DNA from: Bifidobacterium sp. B4142
GTDB taxonomy: Bacteria > Actinomycetota > Actinomycetes > Actinomycetales > Bifidobacteriaceae
Assembly: GCF_026537325.1 (NCBI RefSeq)
Contig: NZ_JAFNMJ010000002.1
Coordinates: 186,001-250,000 of the forward strand
DNA length: 64,000 nucleotides
Reading direction: 5' to 3'
Shown: piece by piece, positions 1-9,285 of the stretch
Layout of the letters: every line of letters starts with the position of its first letter
How positions within the stretch are numbered: position 1 is the stretch's first letter
Notes under the pieces: model-generated
The model's input: only the letters and a program-made list of their open reading frames with translations
Told to the model about the DNA's origin: nothing
Database searches by the model: none
Program-made: the position numbers and the translations under genes

Positions 1-1
1 C

Positions 2-181
2 CTTTGGGCATACAACCTGTCGCTTAACGGAAGCCGGCACAACAATGCAGCTGCTCTGGCCATTCTTATGGGGCTAATCACAGAGGTGATCACCTATATC
101 ACCCAGGAGCGGGGATCGCGAAGCGGCGATGAGAAGCAATCCAAGGCATCCCGAGTCGCACAAAGGAGGGCTGATCGATGA
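2..181 (+). CDS. Sugar ABC transporter permease, C-terminal end (partial)
   Basis: The window opens inside this gene; 59 codons remain and end in TGA. The readable part (LWAYNLSLNGSRHNNAAA, then a hydrophobic helix around LAILMGLITEVI and a basic tail) looks like the last transmembrane helix and cytoplasmic tail of a MalF-type permease of the carbohydrate ABC family. Its stop overlaps the ATG of the next permease in an ATGA arrangement, typical of paired MalF/MalG genes. The visible part has no lesion, but the two downstream genes of the same set are broken, so this permease probably no longer works in its original system. Confidence 0.6.
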   Translation, partial: LWAYNLSLNGSRHNNAAALAILMGLITEVITYITQERGSRSGDEKQSKASRVAQRRADR

Positions 182-1074
182 GTATCGTCAAACGATTCGG
201 GTCAAACAGATCTACTGGCACCCACAGTCTGGTTCGACGCTCGCCGGCCATGCTCATTTTTATGATGCTCTTGGCGTCGTATTCCTTGGTTCCATTGTTG
301 TGGCTGCTTATCAATGCCGCTAAGACCCAGGCTGACGTTATGTCCACGTTCGGTCTGTGGTTCGGACACGGCTTCAACCTGATAAACAACGTCAAGGAGA
401 CCTTTGCTTATAAGGATGGGATTTTCGCCACATGGCTTCTCAATACTTTCTTATACGTACTGATCGGAGCCGGCGGCGCAGCTTTTTTGGCGACCATGGC
501 GGGATATGCGCTGGCTATCTTTGACTTTCCGGGCAAGAAAGGCATCCTCGCCACGGTAATCGGAGGCATAGCAATCCCGGGAACAGCGCTGGTCATTCCT
601 ACATTCCTGCTTTTTGCCAAGCTAGGCTTGACCAATACGCCGTGGGCTGTCATTCTTCCGTCACTGGTGAGCCCCTTCGGCCTTTATCTCGTCATGAGTT
701 ATTCGAGGACCGGCCTACCGGTCAGCGTCATTGAGTTGGCATGCATGGATGGTGCTGGGGAATTCCGAATCTTCGCGCATATTGTGGTGCCTTTTCTGTC
801 GCCCAGCATCATTACGCTGCTTTTGTTCGCTATCGTACAGACCTGGAATAACTATTTCCTGCCGTTGATCATGCTCAACGATCCCCGGTGATATCCGCTG
901 ACCGTAGGTCTTAATGAATGGAATGACCAAGCTACGGGTTCGTCGATGCCAGAGCCCATCTACAATCTGGTGATCACTGGTTCCTTGCTTACGGTCATAC
1001 CGATTATTGTCATTTTCCTAATGCTGCAATGTTACTGGGAATCCGGCCTGACGGCGGGAAGTGTCAAGCAGTAA
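178..1074 (+). pseudogene. Sugar ABC permease (MalG type) with in-frame TGA
   Basis: The reading frame runs for 298 codons to TAA at 1072-1074 but is cut by TGA at 889-891. Before the stop it reads ...FLPLIMLNDPR and afterwards YPLTVGLNEWND. MalG-type permeases normally have DPxWYPLTVGL here, so a Trp TGG has become TGA. The signature loop (ELACMDGAGEFRIF, around residue 185) and several membrane helices are intact before the stop. Truncation would remove about the last 60 residues, including the final helix. The start overlaps the preceding permease stop. A sequencing error is possible, but the neighbouring binding protein gene is also broken. Confidence 0.8.
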
Positions 1075-1191
1075 TACGTCGATGTGACTAGGAGGTCATA
1101 GAGAAAGTCCCTCGTCTTGGCGGTTGCAGAAGAGACAGGGTTCAATAGGCATCGTCGATTCGTCGGCATGCCACATCAAAGGAGATTGGTG

Positions 1192-2530
1192 ATGGAACAT
1201 AGCATAATGAAGAAATTCGTCACAGTTGCCACGGCGGCAGCTTTGCGACATCTTTGTTGAGCGTTTGTGGAGGTGGCTCTTCAACAAATCAAAGCGGCCA
1301 AGCCAATAACATAGAAAGGCGCTTGCGAAAGGAGGCGATCTGGTCTACTGGACTTGGACCACGTCCGCCGATACGCAGGTCAAGGCTTTCGAGAAGCATT
1401 GCCCGGGGTTGATGTCAAGGTCGTCAACCTTGGTAGCGGGGCAGCAGCATATACCAAGATGATGAATGCCATAAAGTCAGGGTCCAATGTACCCGACATC
1501 ATGCAGATCGAATATCAGGCCTTGTCGCAGTTCTACACGCCTGGCAACCTGTTGGATCTAGTGCCTTATGGCTTTGCCTCGCTCAAGAGTCAATACGCAG
1601 CATCGGCATGGAATTCAGTGAGCGTTGGAGGCAAGGTCTATGGGCTTCCTCAGGATACCGAACCGATGGTCCTCTATTACAACAAGAAAGTCTTTGACTC
1701 GTTCGGCATAAGCGAAGCGCCAAAGACCTGGGATGAATTCGTAACGGATGGCGAGATCATGCAGCAGCACGATCCAAGCGTCCATATCACGAGCGACTCG
1801 GGTCAGGGCAATTTGGTGGTCTCTCTGCACTGGCAGGCTGGCAGCCATGCCTTCAAGGTCTCTGGATCAAGTGTAACCATCAATTTGAGTGAAAAAGGCG
1901 CCCAGCGGTGGGCTGCCGTCTGGGACAAGCTGATCGGAGAGCACCTGAATACCACAGTGGCCAATCAGGGCACGGAATGGTATCAGGCTGCCGACAAGGG
2001 GAAGATGGCATCCATCATTTCAGCCTCGTGGCTTCGCAACACCCTGCAGACCTCGGTAAAGGAAAGTGCAGGGGACTGGAGAGTGGCTTCAATGCCTGCA
2101 TATGAAGGGAAACCGGCCTCGGCCAATTATGGTGGTTCATCGCAGGCTTGTATATGTCAAAACGAAGAATCCTGCGTTGGCTGCCGGTTTCGTCAAGTGG
2201 CTGAATAATTCCCGTGAATCCATTGGTCTGGCCAAGGTTTCAGGAGTCTTCCCTAGCACTGTTGAGGATTTAAACGCTCAGGACTTTTTAGAAGAAAAAG
2301 CCGACTACTTTGGCGGGCAACAGGTTAACAAGGTTTTTAACCAAAGTTCTAGAGATATTCGCTCAGGTTGGGAATTCTTGCCCTATCAAGGATATGCCAA
2401 TTCGATTGTGAATGATTCGATCGGCAAGGCCTATGAAGGCTCGGTCACTTTTGGAAACGCTTTGCAGACCTTCCAAAAGGATTTGGTTAAGTATGGTAAT
2501 GAGCAGGGTTACACAGTGAAGGGTCTATAA
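1192..2530 (+). pseudogene. Sugar ABC substrate-binding lipoprotein, frameshifted in several places
   Basis: The remnant begins with a signal-peptide-like start (MKKFVTVATAAA, first ATG at 1192) that shifts frame near 1250 to ATSLLSVCGGGSS, a lipobox-like stretch. It shifts again near 1310 to reach YWTWTTSADTQVKAFEKHC. It shifts a third time near 1405 into the long frame PGVDVKVVNLGSG..., and a fourth near 2145 into KTKNPALAAGFVKWLN...YTVKGL, ending TAA at 2528-2530. Joined together, the pieces give a typical binding protein of about 420 residues for sugar ABC systems (SBP family 1). The order permease-permease-binding protein suggests one ancestral operon. The shifts do not all lie in homopolymers, so real decay is more likely than read error. 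Confidence 0.85.
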
Positions 2531-2843
2531 GTAGATTCATGCGATAGATCTATTGCCCCCCCCCCCCTATCTTGAATACGGCATGTAATGACAGCGTGGT
2601 CCGGCACAAGGTACGTCCTAGCTTAAGCAGGAGGGGGGGCATTCTTGTCTTACTAAATAACGGTCGTAGCGTCGGGTTACACCGGTGGCCTGTTCGCTGG
2701 CGTGGTCTTGTGCCGTATTTGTTCTCTACGCTGTAGCGCGAAGGTTATTGCTCGTTTTGTTTTTTAGCTTGTCTAGCATCCTCTGACGACACGCTTATCG
2801 TGCGGGTTCTTAGCCTGGATTTGCGGGTTATATCTCGAGAATT
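2531..2843. other. Intergenic region with C12 and G7 tracts
   Basis: No gene is seen here. A run of 12 C lies at 2556-2567 and a run of 7 G at 2633-2639. The two could pair as a GC stem (GCCCCCCC with GGGGGGGC) about 65 bases apart. The rest is plain sequence leading to the promoter at 2844. The C tract is the longest homopolymer I noticed in the window. It could be a slippage-prone spacer, part of a transcription terminator for the dead operon, or an assembly artefact. Confidence 0.5.
2556..2567. repeat. C12 homopolymer tract
   Basis: Twelve consecutive C residues lie about 280 bases upstream of the glycan operon promoter. Tracts of this length slip during replication and are used for phase variation in some bacteria. 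Here it is outside any frame and far from the -35 box, so no switching role can be claimed. Confidence 0.7.
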
Positions 2844-2870
2844 TTGAGTTCTATGAGAATGCGCTATAAT
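2844..2870 (+). promoter_or_regulatory. Promoter of the glycan operon
   Basis: A perfect TATAAT -10 box lies at 2865-2870 and TTGAGT at 2844-2849, with a spacer of 15 bases (16 if TTTGAG is used as the -35). Transcription would start around 2877, inside the palindrome at 2873-2890, and reach the Shine-Dalgarno GAGGAGG at 2913-2919 and the ATG at 2928. It is the only strong promoter seen before the mannosidase genes. Confidence 0.65.
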
Positions 2871-2872
2871 AG

Positions 2873-2890
2873 AACTAAACCGCTTTAGTT
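2873..2890. promoter_or_regulatory. LacI-type operator
   Basis: AACTAAACCGCTTTAGTT is an 18-base palindrome with only the symmetric positions 8 and 11 mismatched and a CG at the centre, which is the hallmark of LacI-family operators. It lies just behind the -10 box and over the expected start of transcription, so a bound repressor would block initiation. The LacI-family gene at the end of this operon (16341-17435) is the natural candidate to bind it. Confidence 0.6.
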
Positions 2891-2927
2891 ATGGATGTCG
2901 GTTCGAATAGACGAGGAGGTTTGCGGG

Positions 2928-5900
2928 ATGCTGCTTAACGTGGAGCGCGAGCTTGACAGGTGTGATCGTGTCGTGCGGCAAAGGGTCCGTCCTTATGTCG
3001 ATCGTGCCGTCGGCCGTTGCTCGGCGAGGGCCTACCGGATACCCGGCGAGCCCGTCGCCTCCCGGGACTTCTTCGACCGCCTGGGCAGAGGGGCCGTGCC
3101 CTTCGAGCCCATCGCCCCGGGCGACGCCTGGGGGACCACCTGGGGGACCACTTGGCTGGAGATCACGGGCATCGTCGACCAGGAGCAACGCGGCGAGGCT
3201 CCGCTGGAGCTGATCGTAGACTTGGGCTGGCAGCCGGATTCGCCCGGCAGCCACTACGAGGCCCAGGCCCACCGTCCGGACGGATCCATTATCAAGGCCG
3301 TGAATCCCAGGAACCGGTGGATCCCGCTGGACGGCAAGGGCTGGGACGGGGCGGCTATCAACGATGAGCCTTCGTTGGTGCGACAGGACGGCACCTTCAC
3401 CCTTTATCTTGAGGCGGCCTGCAACCCGCTCATCCTGGGGGTGCCGGCGTTCGTCAAGACCGGCTTGGGGGAAGGCCCCACCGGTCGGGCCGACGAGCCC
3501 AGCCTGCTAAACCGGTTGGATGTCTGCCGCTTCGACTACAGGATGTGGAACTATGCCATGGACCTGGAAGCGGCCTATCAGATCATCAGGGAGTGTGACC
3601 CGAAGCAGCCGCGCTACTGGCGGCTGGGCAAGGCGCTGCAGGCTTCCTTAAACGAGTATCGGGAAGGGGATGCGGCCAGCCTTCCGCAGGCCCGCAGAGC
3701 CTTGGCCGAAGAGCTTGGGCGGCCTGCCGCGTCCAGCAGCCTGGACCATGCAGTGGTGGGCCATTCGCACATTGATTCGGCCTGGTTGTGGCCCAAGCGC
3801 GAGACGCGCCGCAAGGTGGCCCGCACGGTCTCCAACATGCTGGCTTTGATGGAGCGCGATCCTAATTTCATCTACGCGATGAGCTCGCCGCAGCAGTATG
3901 CTTGGCTCGAAGCCGACCACCCCGATCTGTTTGCGCGTCTCCTGCGCCGGGTCAGGGAGGGGCGCTTCATCCCCGTGGGCGGCATGTGGGTGGAAGCCGA
4001 CGGAATGCTGCCCTCAGGCGAGTCGCTGACTCGCCAGTTCAGTTACGGGAAACGCTACTACCGCGAGCACTTGGGGGCGGATACCGACGTGGTTTGGGAG
4101 CCCGACAGCTTTGGCTATACGGGCCAGTTCCCACAGATCGCCCGCCGCGCGGGGATGCGCTACTTCCTTTCCCAGAAGATTTCCTGGAACGACACCACCA
4201 AATTCCCCCACCATACTTTCGACTGGCAGGGCATCGATGGGACGTCCATCTTCACCCACTTCCCGCCGATGGACACCTACGCTTCGAGCATGACCGCCCG
4301 GGAGCTCAACCATTCCGAAGAGAACTACCGGGACAAGGACCTTTCCGACAGGGCCATGGTCCTGTGCGGCTACGGTGACGGAGGCGGCGGAGCCACCCGC
4401 GAGATGCTGGGCCGTTTCTACCGTCTGCGCGACGTGGAGGGGGTGGCGAGGGTGCGCTATGAAGCGCCGGACGATTTTTTTCGCGAGTCCTGCAGGCAGA
4501 TCCATAAGCGCGCCGGCCGGGAGATGCCGGTCTGGAGGGGCGAGCTTTACCTGGAGCTGCACCGCAAAACGCTGACCTCCCAGCAGGACATGAAGCGCGG
4601 CTGTCGGCAGGAGGAGGCCATGCTGCGCACGGTCGAATACCTGTGCGCCTACGCCGCCTTGGCCGACAAGGGCTATGCCTACCCCAAAGCGGAGCTGGAC
4701 GGGATCTGGAGGACCCTGCTGTTCAACCAGTTCCACGACATTCTGCCCGGCTCGGCCATATCCTGGGTGCATCGGCAGGCCCGCGAGGATTACCGCCGTG
4801 ACATCGGCCGCCTGCGCCTGATCGGCCAGGAGGCCGCCGATGTCGTAGCCGGGGCGCAGGACGGGGCCGGCCGCGTGCCTTCCGCCCTCATCAGCCCTAT
4901 GGATGCCGATGGCGGCAATGCCTGGCGGGCCGTGTCGCCATCAGCCAAGGCAGGCGGCCCGAAGGCCGGGGTCCAGGTTGTTGCCGACGGCCAGGGGTAC
5001 ACGCTGGACAACGGCCTCGTCAGGGCGAGGGTGGGCAACGACGGGACGGTCCGCTCCTTGCTGGATGCCGTCTCCGGCCGCGAGCTGATCCCGCGCGGCG
5101 CGGCCATGGGCGGCTACGAGCTGCTCAAGGACGAGCCGGCTATGTGGGATGCCTGGGATCTGGAACGCGATGCCCTGCTCGCCGCCGCCCCGGTGGATGA
5201 TCCGGTCCGGATCACTGCGAGGGAAAGCGGGGTGGACGTGGTCCGAACCCACGGCGCCACGCGGATCGTCACCGGTATCAGTCTGGCGCCTGGAGCCAGG
5301 AGGCTGGACTTCACCGCCTCAGTAGACTGGCATCAGGACGAGCAGCTGCTCAAAGTGGACCTCCCCTTGGCCATCCAGGCACGGTACGCCCAGTTCGAAT
5401 GCCAATACGGGTTCATTGACCGGCCGATCCAGAAGAACAACGCAGCTGAAGAGGCTCAGTTTGAAAGCTGCACCCACCGGTTCCTGCGGGTGAGGGACGA
5501 CGGCCTGGCCGTGGGCGTGGTCAACGCCTCGACCTACGGCGGCGACACCACGCCGATCCCGGCTGATCCGGCCCATGGCAAGGAGGCAGGCACCATGGTG
5601 CGGCTGACTCTGCTCGCCGCGCCCGTCTACCCCGATCCGGACACCGACCGAGGCCGCCACGAGTTCGCCTGGTCCATCGTCCCCGACGAGGACCAGAACG
5701 CTGTCTTGGCGCAGGCATACCGGCTCAATGCCCCGGTCTTCCCCGGGGGCCTGCCCGACGCAGAGCCTCTGGTGAGTCTGGAGGCGGACTCCGGAAGGTT
5801 GGTGATCGACTGGATGAAGATGGCTGACGACAACAGCGGCGACCTGATCGTCCGCGTATACGACCCCGACTCCTCCCCCGCACGCGGCCGGCTCCGCCCG

Positions 5901-6071
5901 GGGCGGCTCCTTAAAGGCGCCACCGTACGGGAGACCGATTCCCTGGAGGAGTCGCCGCTGCCAGACGATCTGCGGCACGGATTGGCAGCCGAAGGCGAAG
6001 TGGAAGCAGACGGCGCCCCCCTGGACTTCATGCCTTTCCAATTCACCACGCTCAGACTGCATCAATTATGA
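2928..6071 (+). CDS. GH38 alpha-mannosidase (first of two)
   Basis: This is a 1047-residue cytoplasmic glycoside hydrolase family 38 enzyme, expected to remove alpha-linked mannose. The zinc site is visible: GHSHIDSAWLWP around residue 278 (His and Asp ligands), the nucleophile Asp in WEPDSFGY around 391, and NQFHDILPGS around 600. A C-terminal beta-rich domain follows. ATG 2928 was preferred to the in-frame ATG 2895 because GAGGAGG lies 8 bases upstream and because the protein then starts like its paralogue (MLLNVERELDRC against MLLKVQREIDRC). No signal peptide is seen, so the substrate must be imported. The gene is much more GC-rich than its neighbour, although the proteins are clear paralogues. 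Confidence 0.92.
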   Translation: MLLNVERELDRCDRVVRQRVRPYVDRAVGRCSARAYRIPGEPVASRDFFDRLGRGAVPFEPIAPGDAWGTTWGTTWLEITGIVDQEQRGEAPLELIVDLGWQPDSPGSHYEAQAHRPDGSIIKAVNPRNRWIPLDGKGWDGAAINDEPSLVRQDGTFTLYLEAACNPLILGVPAFVKTGLGEGPTGRADEPSLLNRLDVCRFDYRMWNYAMDLEAAYQIIRECDPKQPRYWRLGKALQASLNEYREGDAASLPQARRALAEELGRPAASSSLDHAVVGHSHIDSAWLWPKRETRRKVARTVSNMLALMERDPNFIYAMSSPQQYAWLEADHPDLFARLLRRVREGRFIPVGGMWVEADGMLPSGESLTRQFSYGKRYYREHLGADTDVVWEPDSFGYTGQFPQIARRAGMRYFLSQKISWNDTTKFPHHTFDWQGIDGTSIFTHFPPMDTYASSMTARELNHSEENYRDKDLSDRAMVLCGYGDGGGGATREMLGRFYRLRDVEGVARVRYEAPDDFFRESCRQIHKRAGREMPVWRGELYLELHRKTLTSQQDMKRGCRQEEAMLRTVEYLCAYAALADKGYAYPKAELDGIWRTLLFNQFHDILPGSAISWVHRQAREDYRRDIGRLRLIGQEAADVVAGAQDGAGRVPSALISPMDADGGNAWRAVSPSAKAGGPKAGVQVVADGQGYTLDNGLVRARVGNDGTVRSLLDAVSGRELIPRGAAMGGYELLKDEPAMWDAWDLERDALLAAAPVDDPVRITARESGVDVVRTHGATRIVTGISLAPGARRLDFTASVDWHQDEQLLKVDLPLAIQARYAQFECQYGFIDRPIQKNNAAEEAQFESCTHRFLRVRDDGLAVGVVNASTYGGDTTPIPADPAHGKEAGTMVRLTLLAAPVYPDPDTDRGRHEFAWSIVPDEDQNAVLAQAYRLNAPVFPGGLPDAEPLVSLEADSGRLVIDWMKMADDNSGDLIVRVYDPDSSPARGRLRPGRLLKGATVRETDSLEESPLPDDLRHGLAAEGEVEADGAPLDFMPFQFTTLRLHQL

Positions 6072-6117
6072 AATCGCCCACGCATAACGTCAGAAGAACA
6101 ATGAAGGGTCATTGATT

Positions 6118-9100
6118 ATGCTGCTCAAAGTTCAACGTGAAATCGATCGCTGCAGGCGGGTCATGAATGAGCGAGTACGTCCTCACATCTACCATGTGTT
6201 GGCTCAGTGCGATGTAGAGGCTATTCGTTACACGGGAGAACCGGTGAATCCGCTGGAGTTCTTAAGTCAAGCTCGGCACGGTGATGTAATGTTCGTTCCC
6301 CTTGCCGTCGGTCAGCCTTGGGGCACCACGTGGGGGACGACGTGGATGAAAGTAACTGGTCAATTGCCTCGCTGCTCGAGAAATGGATTCCCGATTGAAT
6401 TGCTCTTCAATCTTGGTTGGCTGGATTGGCCAGTTGGTGGACACATCGAGGGTATGGCTTATCGACCTGATGGCTCGGTGATCAAGGCCATCCATCCTCG
6501 TAATTACTGGGTCCCATTGGTTGATGAACATGGCAGGCCAGATCGAGTCGTTGATCAAGACGGTGCCTTTACTGTCTATGTTGAAGCGGCATACAATCCT
6601 AATGTCCCATCTTTCACGGTCACGAGTCTCGGTGATGCCCCCACGGGTAAAGCGGACGAGCGTTACGTCTTTGAATCGGTACAGATCGCTGAATATGATT
6701 TTGCAGTTCATGAATACTGGATAGATCTTGACATCGTCAGCGGCGCCGTAGAACAGTTGGATGCTGGTTCGCCAAGGTATTGGAAGCTGGCTAAGGCTCT
6801 GCAGCGTTCCATGAACATCTTTGATGGAGCTGACGAAGAGACTACGAGAGCCACCCTGCCTGCTGCGCATGAAGCGCTGGAAGTAGTGATGAATAAACCT
6901 TCCGCACCTTCCGCTTTACAGCTATCCGCCATGGGGCATGCTCATATCGATTCAGCTTGGCTTTGGCCTGTACGTGAGACTAAGCGCAAGGTAGGACGAA
7001 CAATCGCCAACGTGTTGACCCTCATGGATAACGATCCAAAGTTTTGCTACGTCATGAGTTCTGCCCAACAGTATGCTTGGCTCGAAGAACGGCACCCGGA
7101 TTTGTTCGAACGTGTGCAGCGGTACGTAAAGGAGGGAAGGTTTGTTCCTGTAGGAGGCATGTGGGTTGAATCGGATGGGATGGTTCCCTCAGGTGAGTCG
7201 CTGATTCGTCAGCTGTCTTATGGACAACGGTATTTTAAGCAAAAGTTTGGTGTTGAAACCCATGGGGTTTGGCTGCCGGACAGTTTTGGATACTCCGGTG
7301 CATGGCCCCAAATCGCTCGCCGTTCGGGAGCCCGTTGGTTTCTGACGCAAAAACTCTGTTGGAACGATACGACACGGTTGCCGCACCATTCGTTTATGTG
7401 GGAAGGGATTGATGGTTCCAGAATCTTCACCCATTTCCCTCCGGCAGATAAGTATGATTCCGACATGTCCCCCAAGGACCTGCACTATGCGGAACAGAAT
7501 TTCAAGGATAAGGATCTGTCGGATCATGGGATTCTGCTGTTCGGCTATGGAGACGGCGGTGGAGGACCAACAAGAGAGATGACCATGAGGGCTACGCGTC
7601 TTCGTAGCTTCGAAGGCCTTCCTCGAGTGGAATATGATAATCCAGATCATTTCTTTGACATGGCCTATCACGATATGGCTGACCAAGCGGGCAGTGAGAT
7701 GCCTACTTGGAAAGGCGAGTTGTACCTCGAGCTCCATCGCAAGACATTGACCTCTCAGCAGGACATGAAACGTGGTTGCCGCAAAGAGGAATCATGGTTG
7801 CGCGTGACGGAATATTGCTGTGCGTATGCCGAATTGGTCAATGAGGAATATGCTTATCCCCGAGAAGAGCTTGACAGAATCTGGAAGACCTTGTTGCTCA
7901 ATCAGTTCCATGACATTTTGCCTGGATCCGGCATCGCATGGATATACCGGGTGGCTCACAAGGAGTATGCAGAAGATCTGGCCCGGCTACGTGAGTTGAC
8001 CGCCGATGCCTTGCGCGCTGTCGAAGCATCTACAAAGACCAGAATTTGGCCTGAAGCGCGGATCATGCAAGTCGGCCGAACTGGATCAGAACAAGTATCC
8101 TGGAGCCCGGTTAATGCGAGGGGATTGGTCCGGAATGCTTCAACCATCACGGTATCTCATGATGCAAACAGCGAGTTGATTCTGGACAACAGTTTTTTGC
8201 GCGTTGGCATTGCTCAATCAGGAGTGGTGACGTCCATATGCGACCTGCTTACCGGTAGGGAAATGGTGGCACCTGGCCAATCCTGTGGGCTGTATCAGGT
8301 ACTCAAAGATGAGCCGGGCGTTTTTGACGCTTGGGATGTGGAGCGTGACGCATTCTTGGCTGTCTCTGATTTGGATCAAGGTCAAATCGAAAATGTGAAG
8401 ACTGATGAGGACGGTACCGTTCACGTTCATGTGATCACCAAGTACCGTGCAAGCACTATTCGAACTAGCATAAGTTTGCGTCCCGGTTTGAGGCAGCTTG
8501 ATTTTCATACTGATGTTGATTGGCTTGTTCCGGAAAAGTTGCTCAAGGTAGTGCTTCCGCTTGCTGTCAGAACAGAACATGCTCAATATGAAACCCAATT
8601 CGGCCTTATTGAACGTCCTATTGTCAAGAACACCGAGGCCGATGAAGCATGCTTCGAGAGTTGTACGCATCGTTTCGTTCGAATAGCTAATGAAGAATTC
8701 GGTGTTGGCATCGTCAATGGATCGACCTATGGCTCCGACGTGTCCGCTATATATGGACCTGAGAATGGGCCGGAAGTTGGCACTCAGGTACGTCTGACCC
8801 TGGTAGGTGCTCCCAAGGCACCAGATCCACATGCAGATCTGGGCCACCATGAGTTTGATTGGGCTCTGGTGCCTGGTCCTGATCTGAGTTCGACTTTGGC
8901 TGCAGCTGCGGAAATCAACACTCCAATATTGAAGGATGTGCCCGATATGGCGCCCTTGGTCGGTTTACAAAAAGTGCAGGGCTTGCCTGTCATTGATTGG
9001 ATCAAGATGGCCGATGATGGCTCAGATGATTTGATAGTACGCATCTACGAGTCCAATGGCCAACCGGCATCTGCTTCTCTGACAGTGAATGGACCCATGG

Positions 9101-9264
9101 TGGGGGCACGTGTCTATGAGACCGATTTGCTGGAGCGGAACCGCCACTATCAGGGTGAGCCTGATGCTCTCAAAAAGCCGGGGCTTGCTGAGGGGGCTCG
9201 GCTTCATCTGGGACCTTTCCAAATTACTACTCTTCGGCTTTCTAAAGCCGGAATTCAAGGATGA
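6118..9264 (+). CDS. GH38 alpha-mannosidase (second of two)
   Basis: This 1048-residue GH38 alpha-mannosidase is similar end to end to the preceding gene. The zinc and catalytic motifs are complete: GHAHIDSAWLWP around residue 273, LPDSFGY around 386 and NQFHDILPGSG around 595. ATG 6118 has GAAGGG upstream; a TTG two codons earlier is less likely. The gap to the previous gene is only 46 bases, so the two are probably cotranscribed. Its codon use is clearly lower in GC than that of the first mannosidase and matches the transporter genes that follow. The two copies may split different linkages (for example alpha-1,2/1,3 versus alpha-1,6), but the sequence alone does not show this. Confidence 0.92.
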   Translation: MLLKVQREIDRCRRVMNERVRPHIYHVLAQCDVEAIRYTGEPVNPLEFLSQARHGDVMFVPLAVGQPWGTTWGTTWMKVTGQLPRCSRNGFPIELLFNLGWLDWPVGGHIEGMAYRPDGSVIKAIHPRNYWVPLVDEHGRPDRVVDQDGAFTVYVEAAYNPNVPSFTVTSLGDAPTGKADERYVFESVQIAEYDFAVHEYWIDLDIVSGAVEQLDAGSPRYWKLAKALQRSMNIFDGADEETTRATLPAAHEALEVVMNKPSAPSALQLSAMGHAHIDSAWLWPVRETKRKVGRTIANVLTLMDNDPKFCYVMSSAQQYAWLEERHPDLFERVQRYVKEGRFVPVGGMWVESDGMVPSGESLIRQLSYGQRYFKQKFGVETHGVWLPDSFGYSGAWPQIARRSGARWFLTQKLCWNDTTRLPHHSFMWEGIDGSRIFTHFPPADKYDSDMSPKDLHYAEQNFKDKDLSDHGILLFGYGDGGGGPTREMTMRATRLRSFEGLPRVEYDNPDHFFDMAYHDMADQAGSEMPTWKGELYLELHRKTLTSQQDMKRGCRKEESWLRVTEYCCAYAELVNEEYAYPREELDRIWKTLLLNQFHDILPGSGIAWIYRVAHKEYAEDLARLRELTADALRAVEASTKTRIWPEARIMQVGRTGSEQVSWSPVNARGLVRNASTITVSHDANSELILDNSFLRVGIAQSGVVTSICDLLTGREMVAPGQSCGLYQVLKDEPGVFDAWDVERDAFLAVSDLDQGQIENVKTDEDGTVHVHVITKYRASTIRTSISLRPGLRQLDFHTDVDWLVPEKLLKVVLPLAVRTEHAQYETQFGLIERPIVKNTEADEACFESCTHRFVRIANEEFGVGIVNGSTYGSDVSAIYGPENGPEVGTQVRLTLVGAPKAPDPHADLGHHEFDWALVPGPDLSSTLAAAAEINTPILKDVPDMAPLVGLQKVQGLPVIDWIKMADDGSDDLIVRIYESNGQPASASLTVNGPMVGARVYETDLLERNRHYQGEPDALKKPGLAEGARLHLGPFQITTLRLSKAGIQG

Positions 9265-9285
9265 ATTAGTAAAGGAGAAATCACA

